In this document: one piece after another, positions 22,591 through 33,749 of the stretch | How positions within the stretch are numbered: the stretch's first letter is position 1 | Layout of the letters: each line of letters begins with the position of its first letter | DNA from: Dastarcus helophoroides | Lineage: Eukaryota > Arthropoda > Insecta > Coleoptera > Bothrideridae | Assembly: GCA_028583605.1 (NCBI GenBank) | Contig: CM053332.1 | Coordinates: forward strand, 13,070,442 to 13,134,441 | Direction: 5' to 3' | DNA: 64,000 nt | The notes under the pieces: generated by a model | The model's database searches: none | Seen by the model: only the letters and a program-made list of their open reading frames with translations | Told to the model about the DNA's origin: nothing | Program-made: the position numbers and the translations under genes

Positions 22591-23003
22591 ACTTTTTTTT
22601 TGGTGGAACGGACTGGTCCACAAATATTGCCCCCTGAAACCAAGAAAGATTAAAGAACACAACAAAGGTTGCTCTAACACGTTTCAGAGAGATGTCTTTC
22701 TGAAGATGACAGCTTTGCTATCGAAACGCGTTTTAATTAAAAAACGCAACAAAGATTGCTGTAACACATTCTAACGCTATCATGTTCAGAGAGATATCTC
22801 ATTGAAGATAATAGCTTGGCTATCGGAACGCCTTTTTATTAAAAAACACAACAAAGGTTGCTCTAACTCGTTTCGATAGACAAGCTATCATATTTAGAGA
22901 GATATCTCTCTGAAGATGATAGCTAGGCTATCGAAACGCGTTAGAACAGGTGAGTTTTTTAATCTTTCCTCGGTTTTAGGGGACAAGATTTCTTTTTCAA
23001 TTA
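22591..23003 (-). mobile_element. PLE terminal-repeat array with several ribozyme motifs and 10-bp duplication
   Basis: The 413-bp insertion is flanked by AGCTAATACT at 22581-22590 and 23004-23013. It begins with the T run and GGTGGAACGGACTGG end. Inside are alternating plus and minus copies of the ribozyme region, at least five in all, ending in the outward arm GGGGACAAGATTTCTTTTTC. Cores at 22700-22732 (plus), 22785-22835 (plus) and 22860-22900 (minus) carry substitutions; the one at 22906-22946 is intact. Confidence 0.85.
22906..22946 (+). ncRNA. Hammerhead-ribozyme-like motif, family 1
   Basis: Helix I CTCT pairs with AGAA in three of four positions. Then come core CTGAAGA, one extra T, helix II GATAGC/GCTATC (six pairs) with loop TAG, GAAA and CGCGTT. 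The catalytic words are complete; helix I is weakened by the final G-to-A change. Confidence 0.55.
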
Positions 23004-23109
23004 AGCTAATACTCGAGAGATATTTTCTATCAATTAAGAGTAAATTATGCTTTCGAGTGTAATCCATTCAATAAATAATACCTACTTCCTTTTACTAATT
23101 CATGTCGCA

Positions 23110-23660
23110 AAATTTAAGTCGAAATTTCTAGAAAAATGCCAAAATATTAGTCAAATATTGAAAAACATTAATTTTAACATCAGCAGAAAAGTCCAAAATT
23201 CCAGACATTCAAAAGTTATTTTATAAAATTAAATTTTTAAATTCCAATTTTAAAGTCGCAATTTTGAGAAAAAGAGTTTAAATTTTGAGAAAAACTCGAA
23301 ATTTATCAAACAGAACCAAATTTAATGCAAAATTTCTGTTCTATAGTTTTAAAAATTGAAAGAAAAATCTGAAAGCAATGTCAAAGTTTGGGAAAAATTC
23401 TTTTATTATGAAAATACTCTCAAATTTTATTGATTTACTTATGAAACCTTAGATGTCCACTCTTCTGTGAATTTTGCATTTAAACCTGAATTATTCTCGA
23501 CCTTCAAACTTATTTTTTTTATATATTTGAAGTTCTACCCAAGATTAAGATGAAATTTCAACTCTTAAGATCAAAATTGGTCTTTTTTTTTAAATTTCTG
23601 CTTTAATTTGCAACAATTCAAAATAAAATTTGGAATAAATTACAAAATTTTAACCTAATC
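23110..23660. repeat. Short tract of degenerate satellite-like words
   Basis: AATTTTGAGAAAAAG-type words without a fixed period, similar in composition to 1-3060. No coding potential. Confidence 0.5.
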
Positions 23661-23689
23661 TCCTAGCACTAAATACTGCTATGCACTCG

Positions 23690-24700
23690 TCGAATTAAGG
23701 TTAAAGAAATGGCAGATGGTATGAGTATGCACATTTGTCACAGTATTGAACCAAAATTTGGGCATGCGATAGCTGACTAAACGTTTGCCCAAATTGGATC
23801 AAAAACGTGTCCTAGAAAAGTGTCTATTGTTCTATTAGCCCAGTTTAGACGTCTTAGATCAAAGCTTTGGCATCGATTAATAATTTTTGTTGTAATTAAC
23901 AATTTGAATACACCAATACACCAGAAATTAAGTTAATTGTAAGTCAAATCAATGGAATGCGAAGGGAGAATCGGTTCCAAAAATGCCAAGGATTGTTCCT
24001 GGGTTGGGAAAATGATGACCACTTTATTTGGGGATAACCGTAGAGTTATCTCGATTATTTATCCTAAGAGAAAACCATAATACAGTAGACTCCCGCTAAA
24101 GTTACGCCCACCGTACCAAATCGACCGTTAAGGTTGCTACTCCCCGTTATCCCTTCTATTGACAAAAAATATATATGCTTTATTGCTCCTTGCGCAGTTG
24201 AGTGAATTATTCAAAATTGGCGCTAAAACTCGGGAGTCCAATTCGTTGTTCAAAAATTAGAGTGGGGGAATATCCGCGCATCTTTAACGATCGTATCCTG
24301 ACAACTTTAACGGGCGCAACTTTAGCGGGAGTCGACTGTAACCATATTAGGCATCATTACTTGATATGAAGTCAGCAGTGGCAGAAACATGGCCACATTT
24401 AAGAAAAAAGTTGGTGTTTCACCAGGACAATGCGCCGGTACACACACTCACTCATTAGAGAGTATGAAATGTCAGAAATGCTAAACGACTCTCCTTACTC
24501 ACCAATTCTAGTCCCAAGCGACTTTTTTGTTCCCTACGCTCAAAGCTGGGCTTAGATCAAAATGAGAACGTCATCAGCATTGCCGACACCTCTTTCACAG
24601 AGAAAGACTTTAATTATTATATTTGGATGGGGTAAAATGATGGGACCTATCTCTGGGAAATATGTATGGATTGACAAAAAGATTATGTAGAAAAATAATA
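23690..24700 (+). pseudogene. Mariner-type transposase relic split by a MITE
   Basis: Pieced across frames, the plus strand follows the order of a mariner transposase: a weak second DNA-binding region (near 23708-23770), LLAQFRRL, QSMECEGRIGSKNAK, LGKMMTTLFGD (the GKVM..VFWD region), then the insertion of 24083-24338. Reading then resumes with AETWPHLRKKLVFHQDNAPVHT, which contains the second catalytic Asp, a damaged SP..FLF region and EKDFNYY near the end. Many stops and frameshifts make it inactive. It differs from the mariner at 7222-7860, which has a different subfamily signature. Confidence 0.8.
24083..24338. mobile_element. Pogo/Tigger-type MITE inside the mariner relic
   Basis: A 256-bp element with 27-bp terminal inverted repeats (start CAGTAGACTCCCGCTAAAGT; two mismatches between ends), flanked by TA at 24081-24082 and 24339-24340. 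The CAGT...CCCG type of end and the TA duplication fit pogo/Tigger elements. There is no coding capacity. Confidence 0.85.
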
Positions 24701-24709
24701 AAAAAATAA

Positions 24710-25335
24710 GGAAATATACCTTACTTATCTGTTAGGTCGGAAACATTTCAGACATAAGCAAACGTTTGTATCCGCTTTGGTTCTCAACAACCTGGGCTAC
24801 AAATAATCATTTACGTATCACTCGCACATATGCTGACTGATTAAGACGACAAATACCTTTAGAGATCCTGTGATTTCAGTGTTGCAGTTGCAGTATTTCT
24901 TTAGAAGGTTTACGATTATGCGATAAAATCTTTTAACACTTTGTGCGGAAGTGGCTTCAGAGGAATAATTTAGATTTATATTGTCGACTAGAAACGTTGC
25001 GGTAAACTCAGATACGGTATTAAGTTGGTGGGAAATTTATCTGATAGTTTAAAATATGCAAAGTGCTGTTACTAAAAGACACTATTCAATAAATTAGGGA
25101 TATATCCCACAACTGAGCATTGATAAACCTGATTAGGTTATGCGTATTTTCTTCCAATCGCATTTTGTAAATTTTGATTTCATTTGATGATGCTACCTTT
25201 GATGAAATCATTTGATGTTATCTTTACCATAATGTGGGTAGGGGAAGTTAGGGTAGCCATTACATTTGAGGTTGTTCGATCACTACTTTGTAAGTCAAAT
25301 TAAACTGTAATTTAGTGTTCATTAAAATAGAAAAA
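24710..25335. other. Spacer
   Basis: No recognised feature. Confidence 0.4.
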
Positions 25336-25340
25336 CGTAA

Positions 25341-25407
25341 TTCAAGTTTTGGTGGAACGGACTTGTCCTTGGATATCTTCAAAAACTGAAATACAAATCT
25401 TGTCCCC
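25341..25407 (-). mobile_element. 3' end of a PLE copy interrupted by LINE-A
   Basis: The segment reads TTTTGGTGGAACGGACTTG through CAAATCTTGTCCCCT and stops exactly where the LINE-A tail begins. The repeat continues on the other side of LINE-A at 27728 with GAAGCCAAGAAGGAT. Together they form one PLE 3' end on the minus strand, split by the insertion. Confidence 0.8.
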
Positions 25408-25409
25408 TT

Positions 25410-27727
25410 TATTTCTAAGTTTAATCCACTCGCAAAGGGTAACCCCATTATGCTTTCAAAGCACTGCGAGTAGGATGCGGAAACAAGGATAGATGGCGAT
25501 GAACCACCTTCTTAAACAAGGATAGGTTGTAATTTTTGGGGTAAATTCCTTCCGGTGACTAAGTTCCATAACTTGAAAGTTCTCTAGAAAAAAAAGTCTC
25601 CGTAGACAGAAGTCCTCACTGTGTCAAGCTGGACCGCACAGGAATTGGCTGTCTCCGACTGTCTAGTACTCCTCAAGAATCTTGCCCTTGGGGGGATTAA
25701 TCCTATTAGTTCCTGCGAGCATCTTCCATGATAGTACTTGTAGAAAAGAGACAAGTCACCAAAGGTACGCCTGTGCTTTTTTGTTTCGAGAGAATCGGTC
25801 AGACTCTCGTCATCAATTAGGCGAATCGCACTTCTTTGGATTGAATTCAAGAGAGCTAAAGTGTATTTTGGGGCTGAACTCCAAACATGAGAGCAGTTTT
25901 CTAGTGTTGGCCTAACTTGAACTTTGTATAGTGTTAATAGCTAAAGAAATGTGAAGTAATTTTTAGCTCTAAAAAGAAAGCCTAGCTTCTGAGAGGCGGA
26001 TTTGGCAATGGCAGGCACATAATCGTCTCAAGAGAGGTTAGTGCTCGCATTCACTCCTGGGATAGATAGATTAGATCCTATCGGAAGCATTTTACCGTCC
26101 ATTTGTATGTTTGTTGCATTATCCCTTGATGTTTTCTTAGAGAAAACCGCGGCCTGAGTTTTTGAAGCGTTGAAGTCGACCAAATTGTTCTTACCCCATT
26201 CCAAAATAATCTCTAGATCCCGATTAATTGTCTGTATCAGCTGTTCCCTTAGTCGATCTGAAGCAGCGATAAATAATGGTTTGTAGAAGAAAAAAGGTGA
26301 CACAAGGTTACTATCATCTGCGTAGCTGTATATAGGATTGGAAGTTGAAGCTAAGAGATCGTTTATATGTAACAGAAATAGAGTAGGAGACAGAACAGGC
26401 CCCTGAGGCACCCCTGCGTTAATCGCAAATGTCTTGGATGAGATGCCATCGATGATGACTTGAAGAGATCTGTCAGCGAGAAAACTGGATATCAAATGAC
26501 AGAGTCCAGGAGGAAGACCATAAGATGTTAATTTGGCGAGAAGAGATCGGTGCCAGACTCTGTCGAAAGCCTTTGAGATATCCAATGCCACAATCCTAGC
26601 CTCACCATGTTTCTCCATAGCTGAGTTACAAATATGAGTACCATATGTCAGTAGATCGTCAGTGGAATGTTGTTGTCTAAAACCGTATTGCCCGTCGGAG
26701 ATGATTCTATTTTCCTCCAGATATTTGAGAACCTCGATGTTGATAACCTTTTCCATCACTTTAGATATAACGGGTAACAAAGATATAGGGCATAGATATA
26801 GGTTAGCCAGATTCCTTTTTCCCTTTTTAGGGACAGGCTGCACTCCAGCAGATTTGCAGACGTTAGGGAATACATACTTTGTTGTAAGAGAGTGTGAACA
26901 ATTTGCTTAGGACAGAAGTCAACTCTGAGGCGCACTTCTTAAGAACAATAGCGGGAATACCATCAAGGCCCGAAGCTTTCGAGGTATCGAGCTCAAGGAG
27001 AATCTTCCTTATTGTGCGTTGTCTGAAAACAACTTCAGGCATCGGAGTGCCAACCTTAGGAAGAATAGGAGGTTCTGCGTTTCGAGAATCAAAATTGGAA
27101 TTTTCAGCAAACATTAAGGCTAACATGTCAGCCTTTTCCTTGGAGGTAGTAGCAATATTGCTACTTTCATCGAGTAAAGGTGGAAAATTTGAAGATGTTA
27201 AATTCTTTCCAATTGACTTTGCAAATCCCCAAAAGGACCTGGAACCCTTCGGACAGTTGATAAGCCTCTGGCGCATTTTACGATCGAAATCACCTTTTAC
27301 CTCGTCAATAACCTGTTTACAAGAATTTCGCGCATCTACAAATATGGTCCGAGTCTCGACCGAGGGATTATTTCGCCAACGACAATATGCGCGATTTTTG
27401 CAGGAAACAGCCCAAGCACATTTTTTATTGAACCAAGATTAACTGGAGGCAGACATCTTTTGGGAGTGGGGAATTGAGCATTCCATACCAATCAAGATAG
27501 TTTCCGTGATGGATTCGGCGTTTAAGGAAGGGTTGTCTGAGTTAAAGCAGACTTCCTGCCATAAAAAAGGTGCAAAGAAGTCTCTTAATTCTTCCCAGTT
27601 TGCAGAGTTAAAGTGCCAAACCCTACGGGACTGCCTCTGGTAAGGAGGTGGTATATGAAGCGAGCGAGAGGCTGCTACAAGCTTGTGATCCGAATTTCCA
27701 AGCGGTGAGGTCACAGAGATTTTATAT
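25410..27727 (-). mobile_element. Largest LINE-A copy (endonuclease end, reverse transcriptase, C-terminus)
   Basis: On the minus strand the copy enters in the endonuclease C-terminus (VTSPLGNSDHKLV, the family's SDH motif, 27735-27439 frame). It continues through a linker ending in DTSKASGLDGIPAIVLKK (27276-26863), the reverse transcriptase (26843-26028) and the C-terminal domain (25850-25584), and finishes at the shared 3' end CGAGTGGATTAAACTTAG. Three or more frameshifts separate these frames. There is no RNase H domain. The family resembles Jockey/CR1-group LINEs. It is 5'-truncated and inserted into a PLE 3' end. At least eight further copies or tails of this family lie in the window. 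Confidence 0.88.
26028..26843 (-). pseudogene. LINE-A reverse transcriptase frame
   Basis: This 271-codon frame holds most of the polymerase: PISLLPVISKVMEKVI (residues 19-34), GFRQQHST (54-61), DISKAFDRVWH with the first catalytic Asp at 88, GVPQGPVLSPTLF (144-156) and YADD at 174-177, so the catalytic Asp residues are intact. The N-terminal part of the protein and the C-terminal domain are in other frames, so the element is dead although this domain is well kept. It is the best reference for the family in the window. Confidence 0.85.
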
Positions 27728-28217
27728 GAAGCCAAGAAGGATAAAAAAACACAACAAAGGTTGCTCTAACGCATTTCGATGGCCAAACTAACATCTTCAG
27801 AGAGATACTAGCACCTAATGCTAAAATTAACCTTTATATACTAAGAATATTAACTTCGTGCATGATCGACTGCATCCAAACACACATACGCATCTAATCA
27901 TACACGTCGCAGTGTCACAATTCCTTACCTATCAATCTTAACTATTTTTACCAGAGATTAGTGGCTTAAAGGCCCGACGGTTGTCATAAGATTGTCTTCA
28001 GTCTTGTGGATGGCTAAGCTTTCACATGCATTTAACATAGAATTCTTATTTTCTACTCTTAATAGTTTAATATTATTATCTATCCTATGATCTAATTCAA
28101 AAGCATGTCGAACGATACTTAACTTCTCAGTTCTTCCGTACCTCAAATCAGCCAAATGCTCCTTCATTCGGACTTTGAGAGATCGTCTAGTCTGCCCGAC
28201 GTACTTTTGAGTACAAT
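27728..28217 (-). pseudogene. Penelope-like element: GIY-YIG endonuclease C-terminus and 3' region
   Basis: The minus strand from 28217 reads DCTQKYVGQTRRSLKVRMKE, then HLADLRYGRTEKLS, a His-containing RHAFELDH segment and LLRVENKNSMLNACESLAIHK, ending with a stop near 27958. The order KYVGQT..R..R.KEH, then the final E of YESLAI-type segments, is that of the GIY-YIG endonuclease at the C-terminus of Penelope-like polymerases. A GIY/YVG core with the catalytic Arg is visible. The reverse transcriptase and everything upstream of 28217 are missing. The 3' region runs on through a degenerate ribozyme motif (27764-27804) to the terminal repeat. This copy identifies the dispersed 'TTGTCCCCTGAAACCAAG' repeats as PLE ends. 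Confidence 0.8.
27764..27804 (-). ncRNA. Degenerate hammerhead-like motif downstream of the PLE reading frame
   Basis: The core CTGAAGA and GAAA are kept and helix I CTCT/AGAG is complete, but helix II is badly mispaired (GTTAGT versus GCCATC) and the helix III word is TGCGTT. Expected to be inactive. Its value is positional: it lies about 150 bp after the end of the GIY-YIG frame in the same orientation. Confidence 0.5.
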
Positions 28218-28224
28218 CTTAACA

Positions 28225-28650
28225 GGAAATTAGGAAGTTAGGTATTTACCAAATTTAAAGATTTAATTTTACAAAAATTTACCAGAATAAAGGATTTGAA
28301 AGTTTAAAAATATTGTTAATGCTAAAGTGTGATTAAACCAAAGTCGTATGTGGTTGGAAGGTGGTGTAAGGGGCATGGCATAGATGTGGCACCGGACTTA
28401 TAAAATATATTGGCGAAGGATCTTTTTGTTGTCGAAAATATATTAGGCACCACGTTTTTCTTAATGATCTAAACAGTACAAGGGCCTCAGTGCCAAGTGT
28501 TTGCCTTAGCTCAGTAAAATAGCTGATCTGGTACTGCAGAAAAAAGTGTGACTGTATAGTTTAATAGCCATAGGTAGTATTAGTTTAAAACGTGTGTTGA
28601 TGATTTTGGATTTACATGAATGCGCTTTTTATTCACATTAGACTTATACA
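28225..28650. other. Spacer
   Basis: No recognised feature. Confidence 0.4.
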
Positions 28651-28654
28651 AATA

Positions 28655-29188
28655 CAGTCAACTTCGGATATAACGAACCACCAAGGAGAACTTCAAATAA
28701 TTCGTTATAGCCGGGTATTCATGATAAACAAACAAGAAATACGTACTGTAATAAAATGTAGTTATAAAATATATATTGGGGATTGTGTGGTGTAGGGAAT
28801 TCTCTAGAAACATTTGATAAGGGGAAGCGGCCGCGAAAATGAATCATATGGCAGATAAGCGCTCCAAACGTTTCCGCAAGCCATAATTTTATCTGTACTG
28901 GATTCGGTTCTAGAAAACCGGAAGGGTAATAAATACGCGGTCGCCTTTCCCTCAGTCAGTGTGTCAATTACTTAGTTGGTTAGTCAGATAAACAGATATT
29001 TAATTAGCTGAATCATAATCGTAGTGTTCCGAAATAAGTTTGAAATAAAGTGTTTACAATTCACGAAGTTTTAATTTTCGAACCTATAATACGCAACACT
29101 ACTTTCTTATGAAGCTTTGGATCATACTTTTGTTCCTTATAAGCGATTGTTTGTTATATGTGGATTTCGTTATATCTGAAGTTGACTT
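28655..29188. mobile_element. Pogo/Tigger-type element interrupted by an LTR
   Basis: The left end CAGTCAACTTCGGATATAAC and the right end (complement of AAGTCAACTTCAGATATAAC) form inverted repeats, with TA on both sides (28653-28654, 29189-29190). The interior is 226 bp or less once the LTR at 28791-29098 is removed. There is no transposase frame. Confidence 0.75.
28791..29098 (+). mobile_element. Solo LTR, subfamily 1, copy 2
   Basis: It starts TGTAGGGAATTC and ends CGCAACA, and includes GCGGCCGC, an AATAAATACG word at the TATA position, and AATAAAG near 29044. It is similar to 18604-18889 in its whole length. No internal retrotransposon region adjoins it and the flanks show no clear duplication. 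Confidence 0.75.
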
Positions 29189-29199
29189 TAAGTTGAAAT

Positions 29200-30840
29200 G
29201 GAACAAATTTTCCTGTTCACATTTCGCCAATATTTTTTTAAAGTCTTCTTGGGACGCAAGCCCCACTTTAGAAATGTAAATGGTAATAATTAATGTAATT
29301 ATTCGAAAAAGAATCACTTTAATGTATCATATAAAATAAAATTTATGATTATTTCATGTCGAAGTGTTTCCGATGTAGAAATATACCAACATAATAAAAA
29401 TGTGGTGATCCACTTAGATAAATGCAATTGACAATGTGCGCCTAATTAAGTCCGGTTTGCGAATTTTTAAAAGGTCGTCGGAGTTGAAAGACATTGTTAA
29501 CCTAGTCCTGACGTCTAACAATACCGTCAACGTTCTCAATTTATTTAGTAACCGAGGCGAAAATGCGTCTCAAGAGCATGTCTCCGGTTGGATTGTTGAA
29601 CAGTGTGGATGAGTTTGTTTAAATAACAATTCGGTCATTTAATCGTGTCAAGTGTGGCCGGTAAACGGTGATATGACGGGCAGCTGTCAATGATACACAA
29701 GAGAAGGCTTGTGAACGACGACGAGTGTGTAGTATTGTTGGGCTTGTCATGAGATGCGAGCTTTCTGCATACGAATACTAACGAGCAGCGTGAGACCCAG
29801 AGCTTTTGCTGATTTTACTATTCCGGGGATCCATTTTCTGTCATGTCAAGAATGTAGATTCTGACTTTAATCCAAACAAATCAAATGGTAACCGTACTAT
29901 TCTTTAACCGATTGCATTAAACTGCTCTGATAAGCAGGAGGATAAAATTTTGCGCAACGGTAAAAACTGGAACTGAAACTTTTAAACAAAGAAAATTAGA
30001 AAATATTTCTGAAATCAATAGATTCCTTTAAATCAGTATATGGTACTTTTTATTTCCATTCGAGACAGATGATTTCCAATTGTAATGTCACATCAAGAGT
30101 TTATTTCGTGCACTTTCAGCATCCGTAAAATGTAAATATTTTATGGGCTACATCAGAGATATTATGAGAAAAGTTTTTGGTTTCAGAATATTTCTGTATC
30201 ATATGCGCAAGATGATAAACACATTGTTATTTATTTATGGTGTAGTGCCGAGGCATGATCAATACGTTTATCATAAATATATAAAGCCAGGATACGACGA
30301 GGCGAGGGACTCCTAAAAATCTTCCAGATAAGGGAATAAAATAACAGCCAAGCATCTTAACGTTAATGGTCCTTTGTGACTCTGAGGCGGCGGGGAGTTG
30401 CACTAGATAGAAGATATTATTTATATAAGAACATCCACTGACTGAGAAAATTCTATTCTAGTTATGAGCTAAAGACATATAAAGACTATAAAGAGAATGT
30501 ATGGGTTCTATTTATTATTTTAAGATATCCTTCTATTAAAGTATCACTTATCGGATACTTTCTAAAACAAAAATATTTACTAAATGTTTTAAGCAACATT
30601 AACTGCACATATTCTTAACATTAACACTGCCTACTTATCTGATCACCCTTTAGTCTTAACCCTTATGATTCAAGAATACGACCGAGCCAATGGTGCCTGG
30701 AAGATGATCATAGTTAACAAAACTGACAACAGCAGCCGACGTGCTTGCGCTTGGTAGAACGACCACTTTGAAAACCTCTGGGAACAATAGTTCTCCAATA
30801 CATAGACCAATGGATTTGTACTTTTATTAGATTCAAAGTT
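29200..30840. other. Spacer without recognised genes
   Basis: Less AT-rich in places (29500-29830) but without a frame or motif that I recognise. Confidence 0.5.
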
Positions 30841-30845
30841 TTTTT

Positions 30846-30890
30846 AATTCAATTCACTCACAAAGGGCAACCCTATTATTACACCGTGAA
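30846..30890 (-). mobile_element. LINE-A 3' tail, extremely truncated
   Basis: About 45 bp matching the LINE-A 3' end (complement of the CGAGTGGATTAAACTT region; here CACTCACAAAGGGCAACCC), with the T run on the left. Confidence 0.6.
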
Positions 30891-30999
30891 ACAGTAGCTT
30901 CTTTTTTCTAGATCTGTGTTTTATTCTGGACTAAGTTTTGGCCTCTGAACAGTGGGGGCTCGTAGCCAAAACTAATGGGGGTGCTACGATAATGTTCAA

Positions 31000-33720
31000 C
31001 GTTTTAAAATTTTTAAGATTTCGACCTTTTCAAAACGTTACTTTTCAAAAATTTTAGATTTCTTTGAAAACTTGACAATGAAAATATTTGATAATGTTGC
31101 GTTTTTTGAAACGTTGGATTTTTTTCCAAATTTCGACTGTATTGCAACAGTTAGATTTTTTCTTACAATGTCGACCTTATTTTATTTTTAAGTATTGACT
31201 GTGAATACTCTTAAAAATGTTCGTATTTTCGTAAATATTTGGACTTTTCGCTGTTCTGTTTATTTTGTAATTTTTTTTGAAAATGAATTATTACATTTTT
31301 TTAATTTTTGCCATTTGAAAATTCTTACTTTTTCTGAAAATGTAATTTTTTTCACAACTGGACTTTTGACTTTTCAAATTTTCGACTTTTTTCTAAATTT
31401 CATCTTTGCTTATAACTTTTTTTGGAAAATTATAATTTTTTTATTGAACATTTCGATTCTTAATAATTTCGACTGGTTTTTATTTAAATGTCAACTATTT
31501 TTTAAAAGTTCGACTTTTTTTGTAAAGCTTCGAATATTTTTTGATTTTTGTTGTTGAAATTTTCGCTATTTCTTAGTTTTCGAAATCCTTGCAAAATTTC
31601 GTTTTTTTTTTGAAAATTTCAAGATTTTATGAAATGTTTGACATTTTTCTAAAATTGACCTAAAATTTCAACTTTTTAAAAAAATGTTTCATTTCGATTT
31701 AAAATTTTAACTACCAAAAACTTAAACTTCTTCCAAAATTTTAACTTCTCAATATTTTGACTTTTGAAAACCTCGATCTGATCATTTTCACTTGTTTTCA
31801 ATATTCCGGTTTCGACATTTTGGTTTTTATTGAAAAGTTGAGTGCAAATTTCCCAACTATTCAAAATTTAAACTATTTTAAAATTTGGAATTATTTCGTA
31901 AATTCGATAATTATTCTCAAATCTTTTGTAAATTTCGATTTTAATTTCTACTATAAAATTTCGACCTTTTCTTTTTGAAAATATCTTCTTTTGCATAATT
32001 TTAACTTCTTTTCGAAAATTTAAAAGATTTTGAAAATTTTTACCTTGTCAACAAATTTCGACTTTCTTTATTGAAAATTTTAATCATTTCTTAATTCTGC
32101 ACATTTCGAAATTTTTCGACTTTTTATTTTAATTCCCACTTTGTTGAAAATTCCGGCCTTTTTCAAATGTTCGAGTTTTTCAAAATTTTAGTCATTTTCC
32201 AAAATTAAAATTTTTGGAAAACTTTAAAATTTGGACTATTTTTTAATTTCAAATATTTTCGAAATTTTGACTTATTTTGCAAACCTGTTGATTCCTTTAT
32301 TTAAAAATTGTGATTTTTTTTTAAGTCAGACATTTCTTGAAACCTTTTATTGACATTTTCGACTAATACTTCGTAAAATTTCGACTTCCATTTCAAAACC
32401 TCGACTTTTTTTGAAAATTTCGACTCTTTGAAAACTTGACTTTTTTTTTAAATTTGAACTTTTTTTAAAATTTTATTTATACATTTTTTTAAACATTTCC
32501 AATGAAATCTTCGACCTAGAAGAAAAGATTCTTTTTAAACTTGAACTTATAGAAAACTTCGACTTTTTTCAAAATTTTACCTTATCAAAATTTCAACTTT
32601 TTTGATAATTACGAATTTTTTAATAATTTTGAATTTTCTCCAATATTCAAAAAATTCATTTTCTTTGAAAATTTAATAAAACTCCGCAATTTATTTTAAA
32701 TGTCGATATTTTTCCAAAAATTCCTCTTTTCCCAAAATTATTGAAAATGTTGACCATTTAAAAAATTGTGGTTTCGAAATCGTTATTTTCTTTTGAAAAT
32801 TGAACTTTTTACGTAATTTCAAATTTTTTAAGATTTGACTTGTTTTTTAAAAAAATTTGACTTTTCTGATAACTTTAGCTTTATTTTGTAAAAGTGGTAT
32901 TGTTTTTCTGTATAAATTTACATTTTTTGAGAAAAATTTCGAAATGGCACTCAAATTTAAAAAAGTAATAACAAATTTTTTTATTTTTAAATTGTGCAAA
33001 GTTTTGAAACATATTTAAAAAAAAAACTTGCATTTTATGTACAAATAAATTGTCAAAATTTGAATTTTAATCACAAAAATTTGCTTCAAGCTGGAATATT
33101 TGATTTTTAAAATTTCGCTGGAACTTCAAATTACTAGAAAAAAATTAAATTAGAACAGTAAATTGTTAATGAATTTTTTTCAACATTTTGATTAATTTTT
33201 ATTTCGAAATTTTGAGACTCTTCTACAAATGTTGACTCTTTTTCTCAAAAATTTCAATAATTCCCACTTTAAAAGTTAAAATTATAAGAATATTTTTGTC
33301 AATTAATTTATTCAAAAACAATTTTTATCTTTAACTTCGAAAATGTTTTTTTTTTGAAAAATGTTGTTTACAAGTAAGACATTTTAACTTTTTCAAGAAA
33401 TATGATCTGCTTTCTCTTAAAATTTTGGGTTCAATCTTTAAATTTCGATTTTTTTTTAATCGAAATTTGAAATTAAATTCGAACTTGGGAATTTCAAGAA
33501 TAAATTTAACATTTCTAGAAAAGTTGGAAATTCCGATTCAGAATTTTCTTTGGTCCTACAGCAGTAGTAATTCTTTAGAGAACTATCAAATTGTAAAAAA
33601 GGTTGAAATTAACAAGGTTCATTTTATCTTCAGATTTCAATATTTTTCCCAAAGTTCTCTTATTTTTATGCAGTTTTGAAGTTTATTTTACCAAAATTTA
33701 TATTTAATAATTTTCAGTTT
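31000..33720. repeat. Degenerate satellite-like tract, T-rich on plus strand
   Basis: Words such as TTTCGACTTTTT, AAAATTTCGAC and TTTTTGAAAATTT without a fixed period, the complement of the composition at 1-3060. The frame at 31195-31557 is Phe-rich noise from this composition. Confidence 0.7.
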
Positions 33721-33749
33721 CTTATCAAAATTGCAAAATAAAATGAACT

